From: Setaria digitata | Lineage: Eukaryota > Nematoda > Chromadorea > Rhabditida > Setariidae | NCBI GenBank assembly: GCA_003640385.1 | Contig: RCAB01000082.1 | Coordinates: forward strand, 62,001 to 126,000 | Direction: 5' to 3' | Length of the DNA: 64,000 nucleotides | Shown: positions 14,501 through 27,169 of the stretch, in pieces | Position numbering within the stretch: the first letter of the stretch is position 1 | How the letters are laid out: every line of letters starts with the position of its first letter | Translations under genes and position numbers: made by a program | Notes under the pieces: generated by a model | Told to the model about the DNA's origin: nothing | Seen by the model: only the letters and a program-made list of their open reading frames with translations | The model's database searches: none

Positions 14501-15511
14501 AATTATACATTTTATCCTTATCCATATTTCCTATCTTACTGTATCAACCTTATCGTTCTGTAAGCTACCGTATGATAAGCACGCTCTATATGTGTATATA
14601 TGCATGTATGTATATATATATATATGTATGTGCGTGTGTATGTGTGTGCGATATAATAAATTAAAAAACTTTAATTACACTGAACCAAAATATAGCCCCA
14701 TTAAAGTTTTTAAGTACTGCAAAATTTGCTCCTAAAATTTCGTTTGAACCAAAACGAAAAAGACATACAATGACATTCAGTGGGAAAAAAAAAAAGGAAA
14801 TTCCTTATTTTTGTTCTTTTTTTGCCAAAAAATAGTTGAAATTTCCTGTTAAACTTCTTTTTTTTTCTTTTGACGAGAAAGATTGAAGAAACTATTTCAA
14901 TGAAGAAATGAGAAAAGCAAATAATTTTTTATAAGGTGAAATTGAAAAATTAACAACTGTTCGAATCACTAATGTTTTAGCCGCTTTAGATTGCAATTTA
15001 AGAGAAATGAAGAACGAGAAATCAGACGACAAAGAAAATAAATTTAGATAAATAAAACTTGAAATAAGGTCATAAACAAACAAACAAACAAAAACAAAAG
15101 AACCAAACAGTAAGCTATCTGCATGTGGCAATAATTTATTTTACAAGTAAATTTCTTTTTATGAAAAAATTTGAAAGAAATATTGATTTTTTGATAAAAA
15201 AGGGCAGCTTATTAAGGTTTGCTGAATAAAACAAATACACTGAACATAATGACACTGACCGTATTTTTGGTTGCTTAAAATGGATTAGTTAAATAATCAT
15301 ACAATTTACTATAATGGAAAATAATTACAGTAAGCATAAAAATACACCATGGAAGGAGAAGGGGAGGGAAGAGTGAATGAAATTTGAAATAGTTTAATTA
15401 ATTCTCTCATAAATTAATTACGAAAAAAAAGAGCTACTTGTCTCCAACAATAAATCCATGTAATTAATAGTCCCAGAATATCTTATCCAGAATGCAAATG
15501 AAGCAATTACT
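11532..15511. other. Intergenic region between alpha-COP and the phosphatase-like gene
   Basis: No exon could be supported on either strand. The region contains poly-T/A runs, a short inverted repeat near 12228-12277 (ATACAGTATG with CATACTGTAT), TTAATTAA-type palindromes near 13165-13195, and an alternating TA/TG tract around 14592-14652. The open frame at 13298-13645 (minus) is Phe/Asn-rich and looks accidental. The upstream part near 11.5-12 kb would contain the alpha-COP promoter. Confidence 0.6.
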
Positions 15512-16992
15512 TCATACAACTTCAATAAGAGGCTCTAAGACTGGTTGAAATTTCTTTTTTAACGAAGATTTCCGTCTGTATGTGCTTGATTTTCGATCTG
15601 ATAGTAATGCTGCCTTCGATCTAGCTGAATTCCTGCTAGCATCTTGAACCGTTTCATTACTGCTTTCTGTGTTAATCATTCCGTTTTCTACAACTGATAA
15701 TGACACTGTCTCACATAATTGTTGCTCCTCATTGGTAGTTTTCTGATTATTGCAATCAGTCGAGAGTTCCTTCTGTGATGATGTTTGAATCGAGAGTTGC
15801 TTCTGTAATAATGCTTCATTATCGTCTTCTTCCAGTATTCCATTGATATTTCCAGTATGTTGTAGTTTTTTTCTATTGCGTAGAAAAAATTTTTCATATA
15901 CATCCGGCACCAAAATGGATGGATCATTTTGATTCCGTACAATCTTCACTGAGCCATTACTTTGCTTCAAATCCTGAAATATTTTTTTAATCTTTAACTA
16001 ATGGAAAAAAAATAAAGTTTTAAATGATTAAATGAATGGACAAATTATAGATGGTTAATAAAGAAATGAACTTTAAGGGAATAATTAAGCTTTGAATGAT
16101 GAAATAAATGGTAAATTTTACACTGAAATAAGTTTATAACATATAATTCATTATAATATTGTCCGGAATTTTTAAGAAAAAGAATTCAATTCTTTTTTTT
16201 TATCCAATTTAAGTTTAAGAAATTTATTTTCACATTTTCTTTTCTTTTTTTTTTTTTACTTCGTACCTGTTCAAAAGAAATAAGCTGTCGCCAGAAGCCA
16301 ATATTTGGCTGAACTTTTGGTCGTACAGAAGCCAAATACATGTATGCATCACGTAACGTTTTAAATTTATACTTAGTAAGAAAAGCAAGACAGATTGTTG
16401 CGCAACGTGATACACCTTGTACCGAATGAATGAGAACTTTGCCACCTCGAGTTATCACTTTCAGTATCTCAAATAAAAAAAAAGAAAGAAAAATTATTTT
16501 CAGAATTCCTAATACTTCTTTCTCTACATTCAAGTAAACAAAAAAAAAACATTAATTTTAAGTTTTTTTTTTTTCTGCAAAAATTAAATAGAATGAACAA
16601 CAAACCTTATTGCAAACAAAATCCATGTAAGATAGAGCCCATGAATCTTGTGTGTCATCTAGCCAAAGTTTGATTCTCGGTAATTTACCTAATGAAGCCG
16701 AATTAGGCACCTAAAAAGAAAGAGTTTTTTTTTAAAAAAAAAAAAACATAATCAGTTCTTTCTTATTCGTTAAACTAGTAAGGAAGATGAAATGATAAGC
16801 TCAATTTTCATTGCCATCTATTTAACCCTCCAGCTACTCCGAACAAAATGCTCACAGTGATATAGTATCAGGTATCAGTCAAGAAAAAAAAAGAAAAAAA
16901 AAAAAAAGAGAAAAAAAGAAAAAAATTATATCTATGGAGTAAAATTTTGCTTTTTTCTCTTCTTTCTTTTTAAAATTTCCTTTAAATCCTGA

Positions 16993-17033
<41 letters not shown>

Positions 17034-17975
17034 AAGAGAAAAAAACGAATTTAAAAAAACCCGTTTAGGATGTGTAATTGTTCCTGTTTGAAAGTTGAAT
17101 ACTGGTACCATAAAATCAGGAACAAGAGGTGTATTTCCAGTGAAATCAATCGTATGTGTGGTACTCCTATTCGCAGAAGTAGCCATTTTCAGGTGGGGGA
17201 AAGGCTCGTACGTGTACAAATATATACATACCACTGTAACCATTATCCTAATCAATTTATCAAATCAAATGAATAAAAAAAAAAATTAAAAATTCAAAAA
17301 AAAAGCATATGAGAGGGCAAGAGGCAATGAAGAAAGAGAGAGCTCAGTTTTTTTTTTCCGTATTTAAAATCTTTAAAAAGGTGAGAGGTTCAAAAAAAAA
17401 AGAAAAGAAAAAAGTGTGAAAAAAGCTTAGACAATAAGTGAAAAAAAATCACACGGGAGTTTTTATTTTTATTTTTTTCCTTTTCCTTTCTTTTTTTTTC
17501 GCTCAAAATTCCGTTAAAAGGAATAAATTCAAAATTTAAATTCAAACTTCAGTTTGGTTCAATTCCAAAATATTTACTCCAGTGTAAAAAGCATGAAATA
17601 AGCAAAGAAATTCTGAAATGTTATTAGTCATACGGTAATTAATTTCCAATTCTTTCCCGGTACGATATTTCAGATTAATTAAAAATCAAAAAAAAAAAAA
17701 GTTATTTTTCATTTTTATAAATTCAAATTCTGATAAGATATGGCAAATTCGGTGTATAAAAATATTGGATTCTTCCCTTTTTCGTTTGGATATTATCATA
17801 CCTCACTAGTCGCATTGATAATCAGCGTAATACCGTACTCCTCAATTACTGATGCTCTTAGGGCACAGATTCCGCTGATGTACAAAGAGCCTGGAAGAAC
17901 CTCCGAAATTCCAGCATGATTTACATCCAGGACACGATAATATACCAAACGTCCCGGTGATTCAGTAGCAGTCAT
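15512..17975 (-). CDS. Dual-specificity phosphatase-like protein, catalytic Cys replaced by Ser (predicted pseudophosphatase)
   Basis: Four exons on the minus strand, all phase 0: 17802-17975, 16606-16710, 16267-16467, 15512-15973 (942 nt, 313 aa). Residues about 22-160 form a small atypical DSP domain like the DUSP14/18/21/28 group. It opens with SEVLPGSLYISGICALRAS and INATSE, then the general-acid loop WLDDTQDS (Asp76/77), then the P-loop KVLIHSVQGVSRCAT, and ends RPKVQPNIGFWRQLISFE. In active enzymes the P-loop reads HCxxGxxR; here position 108 is TCG (Ser) while His107, Gly111 and Arg114 remain. STYX-type proteins have similar substitutions and act as binding modules. The 153-residue tail is hydrophilic, Ser/Gln/Asn-rich, with basic RKSSTYRRKSSLKKK near the end (possible basophilic kinase sites). 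The start ATG at 17973-17975 lies 17 nt after a TTCCAG acceptor. The family call is secure; catalytic inactivity is inferred, and a TGC/TCG sequencing error has not been excluded. Confidence 0.88.
17061..17186 (-). other. Orphan exon-like open segment inside intron 1 of the phosphatase-like gene
   Basis: On the minus strand an ATG at 17184-17186 opens 42 codons (MATSANRSTTHTIDFTGNTP, then LVPDFMVPVFNFQTG to THPKR) and reaches a phase-0 GT donor at 17059-17060. The composition is balanced and richer in GC than the surrounding intron. In principle it could splice to the phase-0 exon at 16606-16710 as an alternative first exon replacing the N-terminal DSP strand region. It has no good acceptor for use as an internal exon. 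The donor (GTTTTTTT) is weak. I do not recognise the peptide. Confidence 0.3.
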
Positions 17976-17998
17976 ATTTCTTTTTGTAATTGCTGGAA
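17976..17998 (-). other. Probable splice/spliced-leader acceptor upstream of the phosphatase-like gene
   Basis: On the minus strand the sequence ATTCCAG ends at 17993, followed by a 17-nt leader to the ATG. It is either a spliced-leader acceptor or the end of a 5' UTR intron. If it is an intron, the 52-bp satellite beginning at 18135 could lie inside the transcription unit. Confidence 0.4.
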
Positions 17999-18134
17999 TG
18001 AATATAAAACAGTCTGTCCTTAAAGTTTGCTTTAAATTGTAGCACGATATAGTGATTTTGTGTTTCTAATAGCCTAAAACGTTTCGTATAAACTTGAACA
18101 AAACAAAAAAAGATTTGGAAGGGAATCTGATGGA

Positions 18135-18636
18135 AATGCGTGGCAGACACTACTTCCACGTGCTTAGCCAAGAGGCATCTAACCAACATGCGTGGCAGGC
18201 ACTACTTCCACGTGCCTAGCCAAGAGGCATCTAACCAGCATGCGTGGCAGGCACTGCTTCCACGTGCCTAGCCAAGAGGCATCTAACCAGCATGCGTGGC
18301 AGGCACTGCTTCCACGTGCCTAGCCAAGAGGCATCTAACCAGCATGCGTGGCAGGCACTGCTTCCACGTGCCTAGCCAAGAGGCATCTAACCAGCATGCG
18401 TGGCAGGCACTGCTTCCACGTGCCTAGCCAAGAGGCATCTAACCAGCATGCGTGGCAGGCACTGCTTCCACGTGCCTAGCCAAGAGGCATCTAACCAGCA
18501 TGCGTGGCAGGCACTGCTTCCACGTGCCTAGCCAAGAGGCATCTAACCAGCATGCGTGGCAGGCACTGCTTCCACGTGCCTAGCCAAGAGGCATCTAACC
18601 AGCATGCGTGGCAGGCACTGCTTCCACGTGTCTAGC
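18135..18636. repeat. 52-bp tandem satellite, about 9.7 copies
   Basis: Units start at 18135, 18187, 18239, 18291, 18343, 18395, 18447, 18499, 18551 and 18603; the last is partial. The first two units carry substitutions (GACACTACTTCC and GGCACTACTTCC against GGCACTGCTTCC), and the following units are essentially identical by eye. Each unit is much richer in GC than its surroundings. It contains CACGTG, GCATGC, the dyad GCAGGCACTGC and the stem pair TGCCT/AGGCA. The array starts about 160 bp upstream of the phosphatase-like gene's start codon. There are no coding features. Confidence 0.95.
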
Positions 18637-19379
18637 TACGGTGAATGTGACGGAAAGGCTATGGTAGGCAATAAGACTTGTCATTACGGGAGAGTCAACA
18701 AACAGGAGGACTTATTGACTTTCAAAACATAACGTGAAATAACATCAAATAGCAGAGAAGGAGAGCGAGAGGGAGAGAGAGAGAGAGAAAGAGAGAGAGG
18801 TGAAAAGAGGATAGGAAAAAAAAAAGTTGAAAAATATTTGGGAAAATCAAAACTGTCTTGAAAACAAGGTAATGCAAAATGCAATATCCCAAGAAGAAAA
18901 AGACCATTCCAGTTATCACCAACAAATATATGTATTTTTTGATAAAATGATAACAATCTCGATCAAAAAGCTAAATTTTGAAAACTTCAAATGGAGAAAT
19001 AAAAAACTGGAGAAGTGATAATTCATAATTAACACTTTCCTCACATTCAAAATCTCTCAAGCTGTCTTTTAATTGAATTAGTTCAAAATTAAGTCCGAAA
19101 TTAAATTAATTGTATTAAGAATATGAAATTGAATAAAAATACTTCTCATTATTGAAGTTTCAATTTTGCACCTTTTTACTGCAAATTTATACATTACAAT
19201 AACATGTACAACTTTTCCTACTTGACAAATTTCAATTAACTGATAACAACATTATTAAATTTAAAAACTTTCTTCCTTCAATTAAGAAAAAAAAACATAA
19301 TCCAATTATGAAGCTATCCAACTGTTCCATAAATTTAACAAATTTAAAAAAAATAATATTCACTTGAACAGCACATCTT

Positions 19380-19640
19380 CATGCACGTGCGTTTATGCGT
19401 AAACACGTCATATACGTGTACGTGTAGTGAATATATTGGTGCAACAGATGTGCATATATCGTATATGCTTCTGCGCGTATACGTTTTAAGAGCAAACGGT
19501 GTGTGTGTGTCTGTACACGTGTTCATAAGTGAACATGATATGTGTTTGCGTGTACACGTGTTTTTGAGTGTACCCAAGGGTATGCATGTGCAGACGTGCA
19601 TATTTCGCATATGCGTGCATTTCCTGCATGTCTCATATCA
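19380..19640. repeat. Alternating purine-pyrimidine (CA/TG) tract with CACGTG palindromes
   Basis: About 260 bp dominated by TGTG, TACACGTG, GCATATGC and CGTGTACACGTG words. It reads open on both strands because it is repetitive (Cys/Val/His-rich translations), not because it is coding. The sequence type favours Z-DNA or cruciform structure. Confidence 0.7.
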
Positions 19641-19834
19641 TGTGACTTTTTTTTTTTTTTGTTTTTCAGAAGTTTAAAAACGAAAATTGTGGAAAAGAGT
19701 TTAATTTGCCGAAAAACAACAAGTCGACCCAAAAAAAAAAAAAAACAAACAGAGAATAAAACGAAATAACTTCATTAGAAGTACTTTACGTTTGCTCAAT
19801 AAATTTTAACAATTCAATCAAAATTCATTGATGC

Positions 19835-19838
<4 letters not shown>

Positions 19839-19868
<30 letters not shown>
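19839..19868. repeat. (GA)n microsatellite
   Basis: A run of pure GAGAGA continues into GGGAGGGAGGG. It is one of several GA/CT microsatellites in the window. Confidence 0.9.
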
Positions 19869-19873
<5 letters not shown>

Positions 19874-22626
19874 AGGGAAGAAGGAGCGATGAAAGGAGTA
19901 ATTAACTGCTACAGTGAAAATCTAACAAAAATCAAAAATCGAAAATCTCAGTGATATGATCACATCAGACTGATATTTTCATTTGATAAATTAACCGCAA
20001 AGAAATAGACTGAAAAAGAAAATACTTTCCAGACAGTGATAAAGTAATTATCATTACCTTGTACGAAGAACTTTTCTCTCTTCTACAAATACAATGGTTC
20101 AATTATATTTTTATAGATTAAAAAGGGAACAAATTACTAATGTCTTTCATATTAAAAAAGAAAAGAAAGATTTATCAGTGATAAATTTTTTTTTTTTTGC
20201 TCAATCTTACTGATATCTGATATTATTACACAGGCCTATTTCTCTTATCACTTATCCATCTCTCTCTCTCTCTCTCTCCTTGCTTCTCTTTTCCATCCAC
20301 GTCATTTCACTGAGTCGCAATTCCCGATATTTCCTTGTCCCAATTTTTTTCTTCTTTGCACAACTTTTTTTTTTGTTTCTGGTGTAAACAACAGTGCAAC
20401 AACATTATTGACGAGAAATACTGATAAAGATGATAATGATAAGAATGATTAATTGATTGTCTATTGAATCATTTTTTCCCATTCCTCCCTCATCAATCCC
20501 GTTTGCGCTTGTTTCATCATCAGTTAAATACTCTTTAAAAAAGAAGAAAGGAAAAACTTTTTGTTAGAAATAAAATGTCGGGAAAATTTTGAAATTCAAT
20601 AATTTTCTAATTTTTTTTTTTATCTTTTTGAGACTGATAATTCAAATTAACATATTACCATTATTGATTTATTAATTCATGCTGGTGATTTAAAAAAAAA
20701 AAAAAAAGATAGAACAAAAGGAGAGAGAATTTTTACAAATGATATAAATGAATATAAAATTTTGAAGAGCAAACCAATTAGAGAACTTTTTCTCAAATGA
20801 TAATAAACTTTCATTTTTTTTTAATGAAAAACTTATTTGCATAAAATTAAAATGGGATATTTGAATAGAATGCATGTAAATGACAACTTTTTCCACAGTA
20901 TAAACAGCAATCATTTCAAAAATAAATAAATAAATAACAATGATAATAATAAAATTTAATATAAATATTAGAATTTTTTCATTTGAAAATATTTAACAAA
21001 TACTTTCGGTGTATATTTGGAAATTTTTTCATTATCCAGACCGGTATTTTCCGTCATATGCAAATGTCCTACAACTTTACTCATTTCATTCCTGTATTTT
21101 TTATTTTCTAATTTTATCATTTTCAAAAAAAAATTTTGCTAAAAATTATTTATTTTTGGAGTTGGAAGAAAAAGACGAAATCAATAGGAATATCAATTTG
21201 AGACAATTTTTATTTAACAAAGAAAAAAAAAAAAAAGGAAAAAAAAAACAAATAAACTCTGAGAGAGGAAGAGAAGGGGAAAAAAAAAACCGGAATTCCC
21301 GTGGTATTTAAGAGAATTGAAGAACACAAAAAAAGGGAAAGATGTTAAAGAAACTTCCCTATAAGTACAGTTTCTTATTTTTTATAAATATCTCAGAAAA
21401 CGGAAGAAATTGCGGTAAAAATGTACTGATGAGAGAATAGAATTTTAGAAATATTGATTTTTCCTTTTTAAAATTTTGTTTTTTTATTTTCTTCTGACTC
21501 TTTTTCAACTTTTTTAAAAATTTTTTGAATTAATATAATCGAATAATTTTATGCTAATTGGGGAAGATGTTTAATAGGAAAGAAAGATTTAATAAAAACC
21601 GGAAAAAAAAAAAAATTATGAGATAGATCGATGATTTCAACACCTGTGAAGGAGGAAATATATAAAACAGCAATTTCTAAATGCAAAATAATCTGAGGCT
21701 AAAATGAGCAGAAGAAAAACAAAGTTGAAATGTTTCTAGACTAGTCATCCCCCATAAATGAGCCTACTGAGATAGAAAAGTAATTTCAATTTTTCTTTTT
21801 TTCTCTTTTAATTATCAAAGCAATTAGACCGGTCGAAGGATTTTTGAGCTCTAAAAATAAAACATATTGGAAAAATTGATGCAAATGAAGAAAATGAAAC
21901 TAGGAAATTCAAATTATCAAATTACAAAAAAAAAAGTTAAGAGTTTTATAAATGATATACTGCAAACACTTATATGTAAATGTAATGTAAATGCATACTG
22001 GCCAAAATGCTTTTTTTTTTAATTATGGAAAAAAAAAATAAAGATAGAAAGAAAAAATAAGTCAATAACTGCAGCATATTTTGCTAAAATAAAAATTATT
22101 TTACACATTTTTATTAAATATTTTATCATAACGGCGAAATTATCATCGAATTAATTATTAATAATGAAATTATCACCCAAATGATTATTTTAAGCTAAAA
22201 AATTTTATTTAAATTGAATTCAAACATGCTACTGGAAAGAAATGATGGAGCATTTTCGCGCATGTATCCATGTGAAATTCATACATTTTCTTTTTCTTTT
22301 TCAAAGCAATGAAACGAACTCATTAAAATGTTTTTTTTTTCTTTTTTTTTTTCTAAATTTCGTCGATTAATTTTGTAATTATATTTTCCTCTTTCCAATG
22401 ATTGGCATAATTTTTTAATTTTTTAAAATGAATTTTAAAAGCATATTTTTTCATTTCAATTTCTAATTGATTTTATTTTTTATTCATTTTTTGACAAGTA
22501 AATTTGATTTCTTTCGATGCAAAAAGTTAAATTTACTAAGAAAAGCAATGAAAAAAAAAATGTAAAATGAACATACAATTAGTGGAATTCAAAATGATAA
22601 ATAGCTATAAATCATACAAGGTGATC

Positions 22627-22659
<33 letters not shown>

Positions 22660-23131
22660 AAGATAAATCTTGATAATGTGAATAAAAGTGATTCGTTAAT
22701 ATCCAATAAATTATATTATAAAAAAGATGCAATTTATTATTTTAAGTTGTTTTCTTTTTTTTTTTATACAAAATTTTAGCCTTATATTTCACTTAATTTT
22801 TTTTTTCTATTTTCTATATAATCAAATATTGAATATAATTTAGCAATTTTTCAGCTAAGCAAACAGAAGTAATGAAATCGATTATACGCGAATGATGGAA
22901 CTTAATTATTGGATCAGAATTATAAATGATATTAACAGAAAGTTAATTTAACTAATAAACAGAAGCTTATCTCAGGAAAAACTTATGCGCTCAAATTTTG
23001 AACTAATCACATATATTAAAACGTGATACATTTCAAAAGAAAAAAAAAAAAATTATGGCCAAAGTTACAAATCATATAAACGATTACAATTTACAATGAG
23101 AATTCATAAGATTTCAAAAAAAAAAAAAAAA

Positions 23132-23361
23132 CAAAAACAAAAATAAAGAAATCCAAAATTTTAGATTTCAAAACACATTATAAAAAGAGTTTTGCACTTC
23201 AGATTAATGGTCTTAAAAATNCAAAAACAAAAATAAAGAAATCCAAAATTTTAGAATGAATTTTCTTTTATTAATTCGTAACAATTAAAAAACCAAAAAA
23301 AAAAAATTTCAAAACACATTATAAAAAGAGTTTTGCACTTCAGATTAATGGTCTTAAAAAT
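23132..23361. repeat. Duplicated flanks around a single N at 23221
   Basis: Before the N lie two blocks: 23132-23165 (ending CCAAAATTTTAGA) and about 23165-23220 (CACATTATAAAAAGAGTTTT and onward). After the N the first block returns at 23222-23255. About 50 bases not present in the first copy follow, and then the second block returns at about 23308-23361. The pattern fits an unmerged contig overlap with an indel in a poly-A region. Confidence 0.8.
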
Positions 23362-24744
23362 GTTAGTATCAAACAAATCAACGATTACTTTTTTGAAAAA
23401 AAAAATGAAGAAAGAAAGGAAAAAAAGAAAAAAATAAGTTTGAGCCAAAAAGAAAAAAAAAGTAGGCCTAGGCGCAAAATAATTAGATCAGAGTTCATGA
23501 ATCATTTAGTGGAAAATTGTAATTTCAGTTAGTTAGTATGCACATTTTATTATTCTCACACTAAAATTTACTTCTATAATATTAGAAAAGGAATTTAAAA
23601 TTTAAATTCAGTTTCAAATCTCTAAAATCTCTCGGATGTCAGATAAATATCCAATGGAAAATTTCTTGGAATTTAAAATCTCTCCTTATTTTACATCAAA
23701 ATTATTGAAAAAAAAAATCTCTAATACTTTAAAAGTGGATTTTCCCACTACATCAAAGATAAAATCGTTATCAATGCTTCCTTTTATCACCTTTTTCCCC
23801 TCTCTCTCTCTCTCTCTCCCTCTCTTCCTCTCTCTCTGTCATCCTATTCACATTTACCATTTATCGATTTACTACTAATATTTTCAATTTTTTTTTCTTC
23901 TCCCACCCGTTCCTTTTTCCACTCCCTCAAATATTATACAGTTGCAAAAGAAACATTACCTGTTGCATTTATATATATTGAAAAAAAAAAAAAAAATACA
24001 GTTGTTAGTAAACAAAACAAAGAAATAAATAAATATTGATAAATAACGGGCGAAAACGAAAAAAGCATGAATGAATGTCTGTAAACAATAGGAGAAAATA
24101 AAATAGTAGTGAAACAATTAAAGAAAATTTGAAGCTAATAGCGATAAAATAATGTATAAACAATAAACAAAAACAATAATAATAATAATAAATAGCCTAA
24201 AAATGAATCAATAAACAAATTAAAAATACCCTCCGTTCGTTGATGGAATGAATGAGACAAATATGTGTGTAAATGTTGTTTACGCTGTATCCAAATGCCA
24301 AATCTCATAACTCCCCCGGGTTTTCCCGGTCCCTGATTGCTCCTGGCTCTTGGCTATCACTCTCATAACACTTCACAGTACGGCCCAATCTATGGATTGA
24401 TGAGAAGGCGAAATCCTAAACTGGCCAGAGAAGGTAATCTTGAGATAAAGAGACAAAATTGACAAAGACAAGAGAGAAGGAGAGAGAGAGATAATAAGAA
24501 AGAAAGAAAGGGGAATAGTTCTGAGAGGAAATAGAAGGAGAGCATTCTTCTTCTCTCTCTTTTCTCCCTGCCTCCCTCTCTCTCTTTTGCTATCCTTCTC
24601 TCTCTGTCCCTCTGTAAGAACAAATTTAACTCTAAACACCAAGGAGAGATATTTGTAGACTTTCCTCCTTCATGCATTATTATAATAATACCCTTAATGA
24701 AGCTGCAATATTGATGTCAACAAACTTTGCAAAGAGGCAGAGGA

Positions 24745-24748
<4 letters not shown>

Positions 24749-24777
<29 letters not shown>
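24749..24777. repeat. (GA)n microsatellite
   Basis: A pure AG dinucleotide run inside a purine-rich stretch covering roughly 24730-24800. Confidence 0.85.
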
Positions 24778-27111
24778 AGGGAAGAGAGAGAAGGGAAGAG
24801 ATTGATTAGGGAGATATGTGACATGTAATGAACAAGAGGGGATTGTCACATAACTGCTGTCACTGATCATTAGTGCAATATGGTTATCAGTTCGGATGGC
24901 CCCTATCCTACTGATTAATTGATAACACTTCTCCTTTTTTTTCTCTGCTTCTCACATTATAGAAAGAGAAGCAAAGAGAGAAAAAAATTTTGTGTTGCAC
25001 AAAAAATACAATCAAGATTTAACTCTTTTTCACTTTTTTTTTTTTTTTTTTTAAATTAGTGCTATAATTAATTTTGCTAATTAATTTTTTCGATCTTGTT
25101 AATTAGAGATTCTTTTCTTTTTGCACCTCAATTCACTGCTGAAAATACAGTGCGAATGATTCATCTCTATAATCATAATAAATAATACTTAATTGACTGA
25201 TAGTGACAATAAAAATAGTGAAAATTAGTAAAAAATTAAAAAAAAAAAATACAATAAATAATAATAATAAACATAAGGAGAGAGAGTGTTGTGTGTATGT
25301 GAATGGAATAAAACACTAAAATTTGATGATAACTTCATGTTTGTATTAAAAAAGCTGAACATTTTAGATATATTAATTTTATTTGCTAACAAAAATAAAA
25401 GTTTGAAGGTTTTTTTTTTCGATGAAAGCGATTTAATTATGTTTTAGCTAATTACAACAGGAATGCATGCATGCTTAGCTTAAGTTTATTAAGTTTAAAT
25501 ACTGGAATTCCGTTTTCAGAAGCTATAGAAGACTGAAAGTGTGTGTTATATGCCATGTTTTACTACCTTAAAATTATCATATTTTTAATTTAAAAAAAAA
25601 AATTCAAACTGAGATTGAATGATAAATCATTCATTGTAAAAACATTTAATATTTATTTGATGCCATTTTATTCCTTCAAATCTGTTCAGACATAAATTTC
25701 CAAAGAAAATATTTAATATGAAACGAAGCAGAATCTTCGCTAGAAAAACTGCCTGCCTGTCTCTCTTTCTCTTTCTCTTTTTGCCATTCTAATGAGATCC
25801 AAAAGTTGATTAATTAATTAGTAAATTGTCACCTAGCTTGTTTTGTGCTGTTCGGTGTGACACAGTCAACAAAGGCAAGTTATCAGTTATATTATTTGAA
25901 AAATATTATTCATACAAATAAATGGATGACAAATTTTATGGGTTGATAAATTCATTTTTTGCATTTTTCGATGACAGAGAAATCATTTAAAAATGGAAAA
26001 GAAAAAAGCTGAAAATTAAATGAAAAAAAAAAGTGTTAGAATTAGACAAAAACTTTTCAATAAGCCAAAAATTTTTCTTTCACTTCTTTTTTTCTTTGAA
26101 TTCAAAATAATAAACAGTCAATCAACTGATTGTTTACTTATATGTCTCCCTTTTAAGAATGATTTAATTATTAAAACGATTTTATTTGAATATTTGCTAG
26201 AAATAATATATTATTGTCATTTTCAAATTTTTCCAGCAAATTCAATTTTAGAAAAATGTATTTTATTGTAAAAAAAAAAAAAAAAAAAAGCAAGAAGGAG
26301 AAGAAAATATAATGCAAGATTTAAAATGGAAGGAGAAAAAAGCGAACATTTTTGTTTCAATTTTCCCGAGAAAATAAAGACGATGAAAAAGATGAGATTT
26401 TACAGGGGATAAATAAAGACCTGAATGGCATTGCGACGAATATTTTGGTGGAAAAATTTTTTAAAAAATTTTAATTACAGTAGAATGGAGAGAATTGAAA
26501 TTATTTTTGACAAAATAGTGAATGAATGGTTATAATTAATGAACAGTTCATTTAAAAGTGACATCATTTCAGTAAAAAATATTAAAAAAAAAAAAAAAGA
26601 TAAGTTCGAAGGACAAAAAATGAACAAATTTTAATTTTCTTGCATTAATAGCTATTCTTTTTCCAAATTAGTTTAGAGAAAAAAAAGTTAATAGGCGAAA
26701 AAAAAAAAGATGGTTTCTAAATCTATTTCTGGATTAAAATTCATAATAATTATGAAATAATAGTGTGAAATTTGAAGTTTAATTTAATGCTACTATTTAA
26801 AAGCAATTAATTAAAATATTTTAAATGCATAAACAAGTACTTGAAATTTTTTTTTTTGCAATAATTGTTGGTGCAAACTCAGTTAAAGCGAGTAATTAAT
26901 TTTTAATATTGAATTTAATAATAATAGCTACAATGAATTGTTAGAAAATATACATTGGCATGATACTAGTTGTAATATGATAACGATAAAGAAGGGAATA
27001 TTTGGCTAGCATAATTTAGTTAATCATGATCAGTTTCGTTGATTCACAATCAATTAATTAATTAATAAGCAGTAGTTCGTTCGAATTAAAATACTAATCT
27101 CGCAAAAACGC

Positions 27112-27119
27112 AATTATAT

Positions 27120-27151
<32 letters not shown>

Positions 27152-27169
27152 ATTATATATAATATATAC
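27112..27169. repeat. (AT)n microsatellite, self-complementary
   Basis: Alternating TA sequence with a few phase slips. It could extrude as a cruciform. It is non-coding. Confidence 0.85.

Noticed and set aside
17545..17575. GGTTCAATTCC resembling a tRNA T-loop/B-box
   Set aside because: No A-box and no cloverleaf could be formed upstream.
19381..19677. 98-codon Cys/Val-rich frame on the plus strand
   Set aside because: Comes from the CA/TG alternating tract and ends in poly-T; both strands are open for the same reason.
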